A DNA stretch of 64,000 bases from Branchiostoma floridae (taxonomy: Eukaryota > Chordata > Leptocardii > Amphioxiformes > Branchiostomatidae). The notes beneath the pieces are model-generated. The model was not told the origin of the DNA and did not search any database. It saw only the letters and a list, made by a program, of their open reading frames with translations. A program made the position numbers and the translations under genes. The stretch spans positions 8,142,197 through 8,206,196 of the forward strand of contig NC_049984.1 in the NCBI RefSeq assembly GCF_000003815.2, in the 5' to 3' direction. This document shows, in pieces, positions 1 through 13,565 of the stretch (its first letter is position 1; every line of letters begins with the position of its first letter).

Positions 1-3000
1 TGTGTAGGGCAAAGAATGTCACCTGTAACAAGCTTGACTGACTATTCATTGTGCATAATATATTACATTGCATTCTGTAAGCTCTGTAAGGATATCTTAC
101 ATTGAGCCATTCTTTTACACAGGAACCCTAAGGAAAACATTTCAGCTCTTAGGCATTTCAAGTAGTGTAGTTGTTCCTTTTCTTATTGGTGGGAAAGAAA
201 AACCTTGCTTTATGCTAGTTTGTGTGTACAAAGTTCTGGGTGTTTCTGTCTACAGTAGTGTAAATTCAGTTAGTTTCCCTGTGTTTACATTTCGCTGTGG
301 GAGGAAAGATTAGACTTTTTCTGTGTTTCTTTGCAGTTGAAACAATTTTGTCCCATACTTAAGTCTTACCGCGGGATATATTCATAGTGTCATGAGTTAC
401 AGACCTTGAACACTGCAAAAATAAAACCGCTGCAAAGGTTTCCTGATTTACAGTGGCCTGGGAAAAGCTACAGCAACATGTTCACAGTGATAAAGCTTGT
501 TAAAAAGTGTGGGTACAATTTTTAGTGTTTACATCAAGTTTCCAGAAGTGCATTTATATAACACAACCCCTATCTCAGCTTAACGTTTCCTGACATGATT
601 GCTATGGTAATTCCAAATATTATTCACAAGAAATCAAATACAGCAATGTTTCATAACAAAGGTTACATAACACTAGCTTTTCGAGCTGAGTACTCTTCTG
701 TACTGTACTGTACAGGGTGAACAAAGGTGCTTCAACTGGTGATAACAAGTGCCGGGCCCTCCTGATTTCAGCTGCATCTTGTGCCAAAGTACAGAATTTT
801 CCTGAATTATCATGACACATCTCCCATTTAAGAGTAACTTCATAGAAAGAAATGGGAGTTACCATGTAACAAGGAGGTTGAAAGGTTCTCCACTACTAGA
901 GGTAGGTACCTGTAGTGAAGGTCCAGGTACAATCTAGGTCAAGAGGATCAGGTCCAGGCCCAGAAGTAAACCTGGCTGGACCTGATTATGATAATGTGCT
1001 TTGGGAGAGTGTGAGTGCTACAAATATAATGCTGAAAATTTTATATTGGAATGATGTGGCTATTTTCAGGGCATTTTACAGCTGACTATTAACAGAGCAG
1101 CCTCAAAATGAACCTTCATGCCTTAGAGACAGAACTGCACCCTTTTCTTCCTATTTCTTTTGGACCAGTCCTGTAAGAAATACTGTGTACTTATGATCAC
1201 TTCATAACTTATTCATAGCTACAAATGCAGTTACGGTAGTATCTACTCTAAAAAATCCATAATAACCCATATATCATCATAACATCATACCAAAGGGCCC
1301 TTTAGAGACCCCAAAAGAAAGTCTGTCCACCACTGTCATAAGATTCAAAATCATCAAAAGAAAACACCTGTACATTGAGGGTTTACCTGTGCACAGGTGA
1401 GCCACTCCCATTGTTTACATGACAGGTGTGTCACAGCACACACAGGTTACCAGCTTCAAATATACATACCGACATGCGTCAAAGCAAGCACCATGTTTAC
1501 CCAGAGCAAAAATATCTTTGCAAGGGGTAAATTCCGCCTCGGCTACTGACATATTTTTCTGTGCCCTTTTGATAACATTATGGTTATTCATAAATATTCT
1601 CACATCTATTGGTCATTAGTATTGATGGATTGGGGACTAAAATGGCTGTTTTTCTGTTCTTTCATGTTTGCTACAAACAGGAGCAAGTGTACACAAAAGC
1701 ATGCTGAAATTGCCCCCATGAACAAATTATCCTGTGATTATGGAGTGTCCAGAAACAAGTCAGATTAGCTATTTATTGGTCAGGACTGCATTAAGAATAG
1801 AAGGTCTGTTGCCAAGAAGATCTGTTTGTTTGTGTGCAGTTGTTTATTTGTAGACAGCATAACTCAAGAAGTTGGAGATGGATTTTCATAATATTTCATA
1901 TATGAGCAGGGGTTGGGAAATTGAAGGCATAGTCTATAATAAGCCTTCTAGCCATTTGCTACGGTACTGCAGTGATACTTCCAGTTTTGATATCTCAAAA
2001 TGTTACATTTAAGAGGGAGTTTGGTGTGACAAAAGGACGCTGACATGGTTCCATCTTTACCTGCGATTAAGTCTCATCATGTAGAAGTAAAAAGTGTGAG
2101 ATGTGAGATGTAACCTGGGGGGCCTTGCTTGAGCCAGATAATTACACATAATAGCACTGTGTCATGGCAGGTAGTGGAGGCTCTGCAAGTCATTGTTTTC
2201 TTAGAGCATGCCACTTCTTATTTCATGTACAGGCACTGCATTATATAGGTAAAATACAGTGACACTCCAAAGGCTTGTAATGTAACACTAACAGGACTAT
2301 CTTAATGTTGTCCTTGGGACAAGCAATCAAGAAAACGTGTTTTTCTGCTACATTGAACATTGACCATACAAATGTAGTGTCACATTAATCTTATGGAATC
2401 AAGGACAATATGGAGGGCATAGGTGCAAAATGTTGGTAAGGTGGTCTTGTGGTTAGGCTTGAGAACTTAGAATCTGCAGGTTCTGGGTATTTAATCCCTT
2501 ACACCTATTTCCTCACTCTACCTAGGTGAAAATGAGTACCTAACTTTAGCTTGGGACGTCCTTTCGAGTGGGACAAAAAGGTGGAGGTGCTTGAGGACAG
2601 TCCCACCTTGAGCATATCAAAGAACACACACCACACTAGGGTCCTTCCCAGTGTGAGTGGATCAAACCTTATAGTCTTGTCTTGCACAGCTTGTACCTAC
2701 TGTACAAAACTGGTGTATTACACCTAAAGGCGAATTACTGATTACAAAAAACAAGCAGACAAGCAATATAGCGCTAGATGATACACACTGCATTCTGTAA
2801 ATCTATGTTTTTTCTAAAAAAAAAAGATACTAAACATTCAGTCATAGGACATCTTCCAACCAAACAAAACAAAAACATTGACCATCTACTTCCATTTGAA
2901 CAAGTACAACATTCTCCAACTTGTCTGAAAAAATGGCTAAGCATTTTTGCAATTGGATCTGAAATTTTGGCACAGATAGGCAACAGCTGTGCCAGGAATG

Positions 3001-4662
3001 TGCATATCTCTAACATGTCCTCAGTGGGTGACTATTACTGAGAACTAGCCTGTCACTCAGTCCTTACCTAATGCCCAATGCCTGAGGCCAGGTGAAGGGT
3101 TTTTGTTTTACCCAACACACAACCTGTGCATCAGCAACAGGTGACATCATAGGTTATAATTATCTTTCTTTTTGTTTAGAATCCTCTAGAAAACACACAA
3201 CACGGATGTACAGTTTTTACAGTCAATCTGTCGCTGACTTTTCGAGTTGTCAAAGTAAGAAAGTTTCAACCCACTGACTTTTAATCTTTGCTAATACTGT
3301 ACCTGGACTTTAGCCAGCTACACAAAGTGACAAGAATAGGTTCTACCTTTGTTCCCAGCTGACAATCTTTCTTCTAATCTGAGATCTAAATATGGCCACC
3401 CTGAGGGTGTCAGGGCTGCCTCATCTGTACACAGACAGGTATACCTCCTGATATAGGCTATAGTAGTACACCTGTCCTGTTGACTTCAAACAAGGAAAAT
3501 CATTGAAAAGGACTTAGGTGTAAAAAAAAAGGCTGGTTACCAGGATATAACTTTTATGTAGACATGATTTACTGTAAACCATGAAACTTTTGCTGTGGTT
3601 TTATTTTAGCTGTTTTGTCACTGCAAATATGTCTAATTTGCATGACTACTATGTTACAGAATCCCTTCAAAATGCAAATTCAAACACAGCAGAAATCTTT
3701 TCCTTCCTTCTGCAAAAAAATTAATTTACAGCAGCATTCTATGATAAGGTGTTGACAGCTCAGAGACATAAACCCTATCAGCTCCTATTCAACACACTCT
3801 ACACACCTGTTTAGAATTATCCCTTAGAATCCTGCATAGAACTTGGGGGGAGAGCTTTAAATCCCTTGTAAACACAGGAATCCAAGCTTTGGCCTTCTAA
3901 AGTACTTGAACCTATAAGATGTACAAAAGGAGTAGATGGCTGGAGTTAACAGGGAATTCTGTACCTAACTTCTATCCAAACGTCTTAAGTCTTTAGTTTA
4001 TAGTTTTTGTTTAAACACCTGCTAGAATATTTCACCTGTAGAACAAACACTTAAGAAATGTTTTCTCCTTCAAAGAGAATAAAAGAGGCCAAGCCAGAGC
4101 CTTCATGCAAGAGTCACCCAAATAGATCTATAGAAAATAATGAAGTGAATATTTGCTGGCTGCCAGATTCAGGTGTTTGATAGAAGCCAAAAATAAGATG
4201 ATCATACTTTAAGTCTGGTGATTTCTTACTACAATGTCAAGTTTGAGTATGCCATAATAATGACCACATGGCAGCCAACACTTTTTGAACAAGCCAACAA
4301 TTGATTTACCCTAACTTCCGCCAAACTAGTCCCTATTGAATGTTAACATCAATGCTGGTTACAAATGCGCTAAAGCCCCTGGCACGCAGAAAGGGCTGAT
4401 CTACACATGATGATGTAAACTATCTAACAATGCCACAAACACCTAGAATGTTTTCCCACACAATTCACTTAGAACTCTGAACAATGCCACAAACACCTCA
4501 GACAATTCACTTAGAACTTTGAACAACTCATAGGAGATCGCTTGTACAAGACCAAAGACTTGAAATCTGGAATACAAAGGCTGCAAGCACAGTCCATTTG
4601 TACGATAATTACATGAGAACCAGTCAGTATAATGTGGGGTGTGATTCGGTTGCATATTTTAC
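1..4662 (-). other. Rhophilin intron 2 (partial), no exon seen
   Basis: AT-rich sequence between rhophilin exon 2 and the left edge. No stretch here encodes the expected second half of HR1 or BRO1 sequence on the minus strand. The only structured item recognised is a SINE copy at about 2430-2735, which lies antisense to the gene. Open frames such as 620-865 and 2774-3041 show no family resemblance. Confidence 0.6.
2430..2735 (+). repeat. tRNA-derived SINE, copy A
   Basis: The head carries a tRNA-like A-box region (GGTCTTGTGGTTAGG, from about 2442) and a B-box-like GGTTCTGGGTATTTAATCCC at 2479-2498. The body has GTGAAAATGAGTACCT (about 2526), GGGACGTCC and CCAGTGTGAGTGG (about 2648). The tail reads ACTGGTGTATTACACCTAAAG (about 2710). 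The same ordered blocks recur at 7370-7612, 33498-33715 (inverted) and 63718-64000 (inverted), which defines a family. Boundaries are approximate. Confidence 0.7.
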
Positions 4663-6074
4663 CTGTACAGGTTCTCGGCACCGGCTCTCATCCTCATCTC
4701 CTTGTTGATCTGTGTGTTGAGCACGCTCCGCCTGTGCTGCAGTCGGCCACGTTGTGTCTGGTTCAGTGGGTTGGAACCCTGCAAATTATGATGGCAAAAA
4801 TTGGTATCCATGATTACTATGTACACACATACCATTGCACATTGACTTTGAAGTCACTGGGATGTATATCGTTTCTGCTTAATACATCTGTATGGGTTTT
4901 CATCTGTTACTGTATCTAAAAAGTCAGTATATCTGCCCTTCAGCGTAATACACAAGCTTCGTAGACATGCGGCACATCAGCAGCTGGTTATCAAACTGAA
5001 CGACCTGTCAAACCTAACCTTTGCTCATCTAGCGGTAAGCATTGTTTGATTTTAAGCTATCCGGTGAGAGGATCTCCAACAGTACAAGGCACAAACTATT
5101 TGATGTGGGGGAAAAACAATAAAAGATAATCAAGGACATGTTGGAATTCATCAACAACTGTTTTTTAATATAAATGCTATATGAAAAATAATTTCATACA
5201 CATAAATACCCTTCTTAAATCATTGTTGCAATGATGTACAATGTATATTTCTCTAAAGAGCAACTGGTTGCAACATGAAGCCATAATACCAAACTCCAGA
5301 GCAAAACAAATCACAATCAGATATACATGCAAGCTCTTCAACACACAACACATACCTGCATAGATAAAGGAGGTAAAATAGGTTTGTGGAAAGTAGTCTA
5401 TTGTGATACAAACTGTTTATCACACATTTTCATGACCTCTATAATGACAACAAAGCCTGCAAATCAACAGGTTATTTCCGGCATGTTTGCATTACTGTGC
5501 TCTCAATTTTTCCATCTGTACCTCAAATAACACATTTCCATCCGTCCATTGTAATACAAAATTGTTTACATTCCTCTACAGATGCCCCATTCTAGTCTGT
5601 TTTCCTCTAGTGACTACGTATTCCAGAAGTTTATGAAATTCCAGAAGACACCACACCCAGTTTTACTGATAACTTAACAACCTGTGGACTTTGTGTTCGC
5701 TGACCCCTTGGATTTAGTCACTACCTGTTGTTAGTGAGTCAATATCCGATCCTTGAGGGGTTTGGTGTCCACCCATACACTGGACCTACCAACGCTTTAG
5801 GCTCTATCTCTAACCCTATTTACTCACCGTTATCGTACATGTGCGAATGCTAGACACGGGAAAACAATACAGAAACACACATTCTATGTTGATCGCTAAA
5901 ATCGGCTTCCCCAACCCCTTCCCATGCGGTTAGACCGTGTCATCTTGTTCTGTCTCGGCGGAGATTCTCGCCTAGCCCCCCGAAACATACCTTCCGGAAC
6001 GGTCGGTGACCGTTTGGCGGGCTTTTCTCCCCCGTCTCTTCTTCTATGCTCCCGTTGACTATGACATCTGTCAT
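4663..6074 (-). CDS. RHPN: Rhophilin (RHPN1/2-like), first two coding exons, partial
   Basis: Rho-GTP effector scaffold; the family has an N-terminal HR1 domain that binds Rho-GTP, a BRO1 domain and a PDZ domain. Two exons are visible. Exon 1 is 6074-5991 (28 codons, phase 0, starts MTDVIVNG, ends HRPFRK, donor GTATGT). Exon 2 is 4778-4663 (38 codons plus 2 nt, acceptor TTTGCAG, donor GTAAAA). The joined protein runs [14 protein letters not shown] and then an HR1 first helix ending [12 protein letters not shown]; the same arrangement of short leader, FRKG-NPL and MR-R-GAENL is found in vertebrate rhophilins. The start was chosen because MTD at this spacing matches RHPN2 and the upstream in-frame reading is low-complexity 5' leader. 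The next exon (rest of HR1) is not found between 1 and 4662, so that intron is at least 4.6 kb and the gene continues off the left edge. RHPN1 versus RHPN2 cannot be decided; an invertebrate chordate probably has one pro-orthologue. Confidence 0.88.
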
Positions 6075-6220
6075 GGTTCTATCTTCCACGTCCAGACGTT
6101 TCTCGCACAGATATACGGAGCTTTGATAGGTAGAATTTCTCTCAGTTTGTTCAGAAGCTGTGACCACCTTGTGCCGTGTCCACAAACCTTTGGTGTCCTA
6201 CGTGCTACACCCTGCTGTGC

Positions 6221-6228
6221 TGACGTCA
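6221..6228. promoter_or_regulatory. Perfect CRE (TGACGTCA) upstream of rhophilin
   Basis: Palindromic CREB/ATF site TGACGTCA, 147 bp upstream of the rhophilin ATG, in a locally GC-richer stretch (about 5880-6250) that looks like the promoter and 5' leader. No TATA box is evident. Function is inferred from motif and position only. Confidence 0.4.
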
Positions 6229-7369
6229 CGGACCACTACACCCCGGGAATGTAAAGGGGTTCCTTCACATAAAATACTTCCGTTCCAAATATTAAGTTCT
6301 TTCCATCCGTCATTGAGAGTGAAGAGATCAATGTAAAATATATATAACTTGTATTGAAAAACTTGACTAGATCCAATATGTTTTAGTTCAATTCGGACAG
6401 ATAAGCAGACTAGAAGTCCTAAAATCAATCCCCCTAGAGATTAAATGGGATAGTCTATAAAGGGCGAAAGGGCAAATATCCCAGAGGCTCACGGGATAAA
6501 AAGTGTTTTTTGGCGACGGCGCAAGGGGCGGGTACAGACGAGTCAGATTACAGTTCTTGACCCAGTTATAATGTTTTCATCTGGAACAGTTCGTGGGAAA
6601 GCTTCCGTGGGTTGCCAGGATCGTCAATCATTCTCTCTAGTGGTCCCTGTAATTAATGACACGTTTAGGAAGACAGACTCGATAAGATAAGCGCGAAGTT
6701 TGACGTCTTTGAGTTTGACGCGTATGTCCTTCTGTAGACCAAAGTATTTGAAGCTCTTCTTCATCTTCTTTGTGTTAGGTGGCCACCATCATCTTGTTCT
6801 TTCAATCTTAGGAGGACTAGACTTTTTAAGCATGCAAACTCAATTAATTCTCATCCATTATTTACACAAGAGATCACAAGATTGTTGTCATAGTCATTAT
6901 AATGTCCTCGCTAGGCTAGAGTTTTGTAATGACCAAAGTGACTGTTTCCAAGGAAAAGTACATCACTAAGTGTATAAAGTGGGTTATACAAGGAACTACA
7001 CGTTGACTTTTATATCATTATTAGCAGAATTATTTAGGTAATAACAAGTATTTTATTTCATGTCATACGTATTACTCTTCGTGATTCGAGAACTACGGAG
7101 AAGCGGAAGATCTTAAGGCTGCAGTGAGCATTGAAAACGTAAGGCGTCGCTTTAGCCAAGCATCGACATCCGGACAGGCTAGGTCAACTGACCTCTCAGC
7201 AAGGAGCTTGAAGGGTCACGGGCGATAACTAGTAAATCAATACAGTCAGTGCTTTTGTGAACAACGAAGATCGATATTGTCTAACGAAGTAAAAGAATAC
7301 AATATTTTTGCCTGAATTTAGTCACAACATACACATATAGCCTAATTATGTCACTGAAGTCTTCAGATG

Positions 7370-7612
7370 GGACGGTGGTGTTGTGGACGTGGTTATAATC
7401 TAAGGGTTATGGGTTCATATCCCTAGCAGATCCAGACGTTGTTCCGTTGGAAAAAGTACTTTCCATCTATGTTCTCACTGGCACATCCTTTCGGGATCAA
7501 GTACACTAATATCGAAACGAAAAGGTGTGAGTGGAACAAACCCTACAGTCCCGGACTGACGGCCCGGTCTTACGCGGCTTGTAATTACTGTGACAAACTG
7601 TTGCGGTTTACC
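7370..7612 (+). repeat. tRNA-derived SINE, copy B
   Basis: B-box-like GGTTATGGGTTCATATCCC at 7405-7423 follows a tRNA-like GTTGTGGACGTGGTTATAA. Downstream it shares TCTCACTGGCAC, GGTGTGAGTGGAACAAACC and TACAGTC with the other copies. More diverged than copy A; limits are approximate. Confidence 0.6.
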
Positions 7613-8743
7613 GTGCGGAACAAACCAGTCTTCAGAAGAATCAATACTTCCAAAAGACAAAACTCACGATTGAACATAACGATTTTAAGTTAAGTATACT
7701 CCGGCGCTTCAACGAGCACCCGAGTGTTTAGCAACAAGAGAATCCAGATAAATATTTAGCCCATCAAAAATCATTTATCATCGATTGTATTCCACTTGCC
7801 GCACCAAAAAGGAGCACTTGCGTCCTAAAGGTCCAAAAGGTCACAATTCACCATAGTCATTATCGATACATGTTTGCCAACGTCAAAACGACAGTTGACA
7901 ACAAGAAGTGACTATCAAGGACCAGCTGATCATGACAGCAAAAAATGTTGCTGTTTCGAAATTCTGCATATTAAAAGGAGTAGAGTAGATCGCTATAGGA
8001 TAAGGATATTTTCTACAGTATAGCCATGGACGTGATATAATATAACGCCCTTGGTATAGCTTAAAGTTGTAATAAAATGCAGAACCATGCATTTGGGGAA
8101 ATGCAGATGTTACAATTTGTGCAACACGTACTCTGTAAATTCGCATACACTTATTTTAATAAGAGACAGGTGAACGATAGTCGTAGCATTATTTTATACG
8201 TTAAACTGTTCTGTGAACGAAGATTTCATTTAGTGCAAGGGGGTTCAAGATAGAGTTTCGTCCATACAATTGTTCACTAGAAAAAACTAAAAGTGAAGGT
8301 AACCTTTAGTATTTTCTGTGGGTATACACGTGCACATAAAGGTAGTCATCGCTAATAATTTGATTATCATGATCATGTATAAAGGCACTGTACCTCTGAT
8401 ACCTCTACGTCGGCCATATCGTTTGGAGCAGCACACATCTTGTGATCTTGCCACAGGACCTCGTACCTTTGGTAACGTTATGGCAGTGTCAAACAATCTG
8501 AAAAGTTATTTTTACAGGTTGCCGCTGTCGAGTTCAGAGAGCAGTGGTTGTGTTTAAGTACAAAGTACAGAGAACTGCAAACAAGTCAGTCGTAAATACC
8601 ACGACTTATCCCACGTTCAAACGGGTCACTCCCCTCGCTAGATTGTTGACTCGGTCAACACTGGAGGAGCAGTTTCTTTATGACGCCATTGGCGTGTTTG
8701 CAGTTTTGTCTGACGAGATAGCATCACATGACTACCCTGCCAT

Positions 8744-8804
8744 CACGATGCTTCGATTGTTATTCCTAACTGACAGTCAGGAATAACAATCTCGAAGCAT
8801 CGTG
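8744..8804. repeat. Near-perfect 61-bp palindrome
   Basis: Left arm CACGATGCTTCGA (8744-8756) plus TTGTTATTCCT (8757-8767) pairs with AGGAATAACAA (8779-8789) plus TCGAAGCATCGTG (8792-8804). There is a 2-nt bulge and an 11-nt loop. It is probably a small non-autonomous element or its remnant. Confidence 0.8.
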
Positions 8805-10071
8805 AGATCTGAAGATAGACAAAATGAAGATAGAAAATAATCCAGTGAGTGACTTCATCGTGAGAGGAAAATGTCTTCAGATCTACTACTAGTAATTCTG
8901 ATCCGCTGGATCACTCCGAGAACTTGTTCTTGTAATTATTCCAACCTTTTTATATGGTGAATTGTTGGAGATATTATATATATGAATTGGCATCGTCAGA
9001 TTTTCTTGCCTTGATTCATGACGTCAATGTGGAGCAGACAGAGCAGAGTAAGAGGCAATCGATCACGAGGGTCCTCTAGCGAGTCAATGAATAAATGCAG
9101 GAAAAAGTTTTTTGCTGCAGCGGTGGTCACCGCTGACTATCGCTTTTTGACACTTATCGTTTTTCTTTACGATCATTTGATAACTACAAAATGATTGTGA
9201 AAGTTCAGAATAGAGACGAAGCACAGACTGTACCTTGATAAAGAAACAAATAGTACATCCATGCTTTCGTGTGCGTACACAATGAAGTAATACCGAAGAG
9301 AATCGAGAACGTAACAAGTGGTGCATAAGCCATGACGCTAGGTTCACCAGTCTATCCGCCGAAATTCATATATATATATACCTAATGCAGCTAGATAAAC
9401 CTCCCACCAAAAGGTACATTTGATCTCCAAGAGTAATATACAAATACTAGTAAATGAATAACGTTAGATAAATTTCTACTGTGCGAAGGGAGTAGAATTT
9501 ATTAAATGTTAATTAGTTATTTTGCACTTGTCAACTTTCAATATATTTGTTTTTGTTTGTTTGTTTATTCTTATTTATCCATGGGTACATGTCGCCAGGC
9601 CGGCGTTTTTTAAAGATCCCTGGGGGGGAAACCCCGTACATACATAACAATAAATGATAACAATATAAAATCAAATAAATGGTGACACAGCAACAATCAG
9701 CAAATAATAACGTAATTCAACTAAGACAAAATAAAGCAAATCAATTGTACAACGTTAATGCGACTTGTAGATCTATTTGGCGCACAAATGTGAGGCAATG
9801 AATAAGTGTCTTCATTCATTTATTCATATTTCTCCCAAATTCACAATAAATTCACGTGTACCTACAAAAGGTAGCTCAGGGGTCACGACTTCCTCACGAC
9901 CACCTTGAGACTTCACGGGTTGGAAATCGAATTTGTAACTTGGTGCCAATGATAGGAAATCAGGCAATTCAAAATTCGGCACTCTGTCGACAGTTTCGAC
10001 ATAACCATGTCAGACTTTGGCGAAGGTCGGCACGAGGTCACCGCGGTTGAGAGAGAACTAGCCCTCGATTG

Positions 10072-10137
10072 AAGGAGGTTAAAATCGGACTCAGCCTTTG
10101 TATCATAAATGATACAAAGGCTGAGGTTGCCTCCTTT
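10072..10137. repeat. Palindromic element with AAGGAGG ends
   Basis: The core is a perfect hairpin: CTCAGCCTTTGTATCAT at 10090-10106, loop AA, and its complement at 10109-10125. The flanks GAAGGAGG (left) and CCTCCTT (right) extend the inverted repeat. It shares the AAGGAGGTT motif with other hairpins in the window. Confidence 0.75.
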
Positions 10138-11844
10138 ATGATACCCTCGTATAAATATATATATTGGAAGCGGTTCAAAGTAAAGTACGACAAGATATTT
10201 AAAAGTTGTCATCCGGAGCACAAGCCCATTGATCATTTTTTTTATGTCTTTGATAAAAATACCTTTATCAAGTATTATTTTTCAAGTTTTACCTTGATAC
10301 GCAACTCATGGAATTCCTGTCTTTTTTCTATGACGTCAGATTTGATCGAGAGAGATTTTTCGCTGGTTGAAAAATTCGCCAGACCTCTAATTTTCACCGT
10401 TTCATAATTTGGCCGTCTGTACATGGTGGGACAATTCTTCACTTCCGTGCTGCTGACGGATACATTTTGCCTGGGTCAAATTGAGGTTATGCTCATGAGT
10501 GTGCTATCATTGATAACCATCTTCTCTGAAACGATCTTGCCTCTATCACAATAGTGACAAAAAATGCTTATAACACGCATGCTGTAATTTTTTAATCTCC
10601 TGCGAAAACGCGCTTCGCACCGTCTCAAGAATTACTTCTCACCGAACTGTGTCAAAAGATGAAGAAAGGTCAAAAGGTGGTCAGCCTGCTAATGTCTTGG
10701 GGATGCAGGTGGTATTTATTCCGGTAGAGGGCGCTTTACGCAGACAGAGAGCTGCTGTACTGGTCTGTACCCCCTGTAATAGGTTTTTGACCCCCCCTCC
10801 CATTGTGTAAGTTTATTTGCCCCCTGATATTTAGAGTCTCTTTATACGTGTATATAGCGAAGAAAAAGAAAACTTTCCCGCTGAAAAATTCACGGGTAAA
10901 CACTAGTTCGTGAGTGTCCCTATTCTTCGCCATATTTGTCAAGTTTGCACTCCCATGCGAGGAGCGCTGATGCATAAAAACCCAGCCTATTTGGCGTGAT
11001 GTCCACTTAAGTTGGTTTAGTGGTGCCGTTGTCGCCACATCGTTTTAAACCGTGATGTTTGATGTCAATATCGGTAAATTAACTCCACAACAGACTCACT
11101 TTGTTTTCGTTTGAATCTTGTGCTTACCTTGTCTCTTCTTACGCTCTTTTTGAATTGTTTTTAATTAGTGGCTATGTGATATATAATGAATACTAGTACC
11201 ATGTGTAAAATGTTTCGATGTAAACTCACATTCTGAACAATTAGAATCAGTAGCTACTAGCACATGTATATGAACAGAGAATTGAATTTTGTCAGGGCGC
11301 GCGTTGTCCTACGTATAAGTAACTTATATTATATATAAACTTTGGCAAACAACGATTCCCCAGTGTCAAGTTAAATTTCTCCTTTAGACAAATGGATGCT
11401 GTGTTCCTGATCACAATCACGGCCCTAAAAAAACTAGGGTGGGCAGGGATTGCCTGTTCTCTAGGTTTCAGCCGAAGTCATCGATGACTGCAGTTTAATA
11501 ATGTATAACTGAAATGCATCAGGACACTATTATTTTCAAAATTCCATGATCTCATTATAATCATACAACCATATGATGTGCCTTGTACAGGTGGATCAAA
11601 GCAAGGACATTGTACAACGCCCTTGATCAATGTCAAGCTGAACAATTGGAAGTAGAATGTTAACTACATAGGTTTTGTTTTACATAAAACTGTAAGAGAC
11701 AAGGAATTCTACAAGAAAAGTAGACAATTTGGAACCCAGTATGAAAATAATGAAGGAAATTAATTCTGGCTCATCACTCCCGTGACGGATCGAAAACTTG
11801 ATGTCCCTTAGCTAAGATCGGCTGATCTTTGCTAGGATCGATTA

Positions 11845-12035
11845 TACCCCCCTCACATTAGGCGCGATTCGATCGGACGACGAGTCTGCGCGCTCTCAAT
11901 TTCGAGAAGGCATGAATCTGACGGGAAGAGGGAACTCTGCCATTTCTTCGTCAGCATCAGGGTCATTCCTCCTCGTAAATTAGAGAGCTCGCAGACTCGT
12001 CGTCCGATCGAATCGCGCCTAATGTGAGGGGGGTA
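11845..12035. mobile_element. 191-bp MITE, PIF/Harbinger-type
   Basis: 46-bp perfect terminal inverted repeats begin TACCCCCCTCACATTAGGCG at 11845 and end with the complement at 12035. Weaker inverted similarity continues inwards (GCTCTC, AATTT). The element is flanked on both sides by TTA (11842-11844 and 12036-12038). A 3-bp TWA target duplication is typical of PIF/Harbinger elements. No coding capacity. The near-identical arms suggest fairly recent insertion. Confidence 0.9.
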
Positions 12036-12540
12036 TTAGATAACCAGAAATACAATTTCTCCTAGGCCTCTGCTCCTACAGTTTACGTATCTTAATTTCA
12101 CCCATGGATTGTGAGTCTCTTGACCGTGGAAGTAGTATGTAGAAGTCCACTGGCAGAGTTCACAGGTTCTTATCTAATCTCAGGTTGTTGGACGTCTTGA
12201 CGACCACTTGTCAAACCCACCGCAAACAAACGCTTCGTTAGCGTCAATTACCCGTCTTCGCACCTCCTAACGACCGCATGGGACGATCTGTAACGATTTG
12301 TAAACAGAAGTTAGCAGAATGTTTGACTACATTAGCGCCAATTGCTCAACTGTGAGCAACGATGAAAAAGGAGAGTACTTTCAACCGGTTAACCCCAGAC
12401 AAACTTTGAAAAGTGCAACAGGATTGTAAGAGAGAAGTGCGACCAGTTTAAACACATCAAGGGTTTTCGTATAAACTTGTTCCAAATCGGAGCTTGTAAC
12501 ATAAAGCTAATTCTTTTTTTAGTTATCAAAGTTTCTCTTC

Positions 12541-12597
12541 TATATATAACATAGATAAGGAGGTTTTATCAAGATAAAACCTCCTTGATATATATAA
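12541..12597. repeat. AAGGAGGTT hairpin
   Basis: AAGGAGGTTTTATC (12557-12570), loop AA, and the perfect complement (12573-12586), bordered by TATATA on both sides. It belongs to the same group as 10072-10137 and 13529-13565. A single AAGGAGGTT also occurs at 12718 within TATCAAGGAGGTTGATA. Confidence 0.75.
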
Positions 12598-13528
12598 TAC
12601 ACATAACCTTTAATATGCTTATATTTGTATACGTTATATAAGGCGTCCTTGGAAGTTGGAACTATGAAATATTTATTTGCACACTAATGCCCAAAGGCTA
12701 ATTGTAAAGTTGATATCAAGGAGGTTGATACACAGATGCAACAACGTATCAAAATGGATCCGGAATCTTTAAAATGTGCCTTCAATGGGTCTAAACTATC
12801 TGATGCTTCTGTGTACATTATATTGGGGTCTTCTTTTAATAGAGGCAGTTGCTAATGAATAGTCCCGTGTTTTAATCATAAATAAAAATGATTTTAGTAC
12901 AATAGTAGAAACTAGACATGCATTTTTTCGGCTTTAATTTCTTGATGGTGACAGCTAACAGGGAGATCGTGGATTCTTTTCAAAGAGTTTCCTCTCTGTT
13001 TCAAAAAGCCGGTTTGAGTGTTTCTTTCGCAAATTCGGCCTCTTTAGTTCTGTTCTCTCTGAGCATTTTGTTTTCTTAACATTTAACTTTCTCATGGTGC
13101 AAGATGTTTTAACAGCTTTCTTGATTAATTGACTGCGTTTTGCATTTATATTCTTTTCTCCTTTGCACCAATCACGCTGGCATTGTTATGGATGAGGCGG
13201 CCATATTGAAACCCGAGGTTTTGTGACCACTGTGCAACATTTAGACACCGATCGCAAGAAGTGGGCTTTTCATATTCAAAAGTCTCGGGCATTTCAAACG
13301 GCGATAGCACATGGGAAAGTTCGCACAAGTCTCACTTCTGTGGACAGAAAAAAAACGGGAAAGCAGATTATGAATGAGGAAAGCAATTATTTAAAGAAAC
13401 GATAAACTAATCTGAGCTACCTTGTCAAAACGTTCAAAAAGCTACTATGATATCCAAAAAAGTTTTTTTTTAATTATTAAAGATAAACTGAGGCCTTCAA
13501 GACTGTTTCCACTGGAATTGTGAGTTAC

Positions 13529-13565
13529 CCAAGGAGCTTTTATATCTGATATAGAAGCTCCTTGG
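13529..13565. repeat. CCAAGGAGCTT hairpin
   Basis: CCAAGGAGCTTTTATATC (13529-13546) pairs with 13548-13565 with one mismatch around a 1-nt centre. It is a variant of the AAGGAGGTT hairpin group. Confidence 0.75.
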
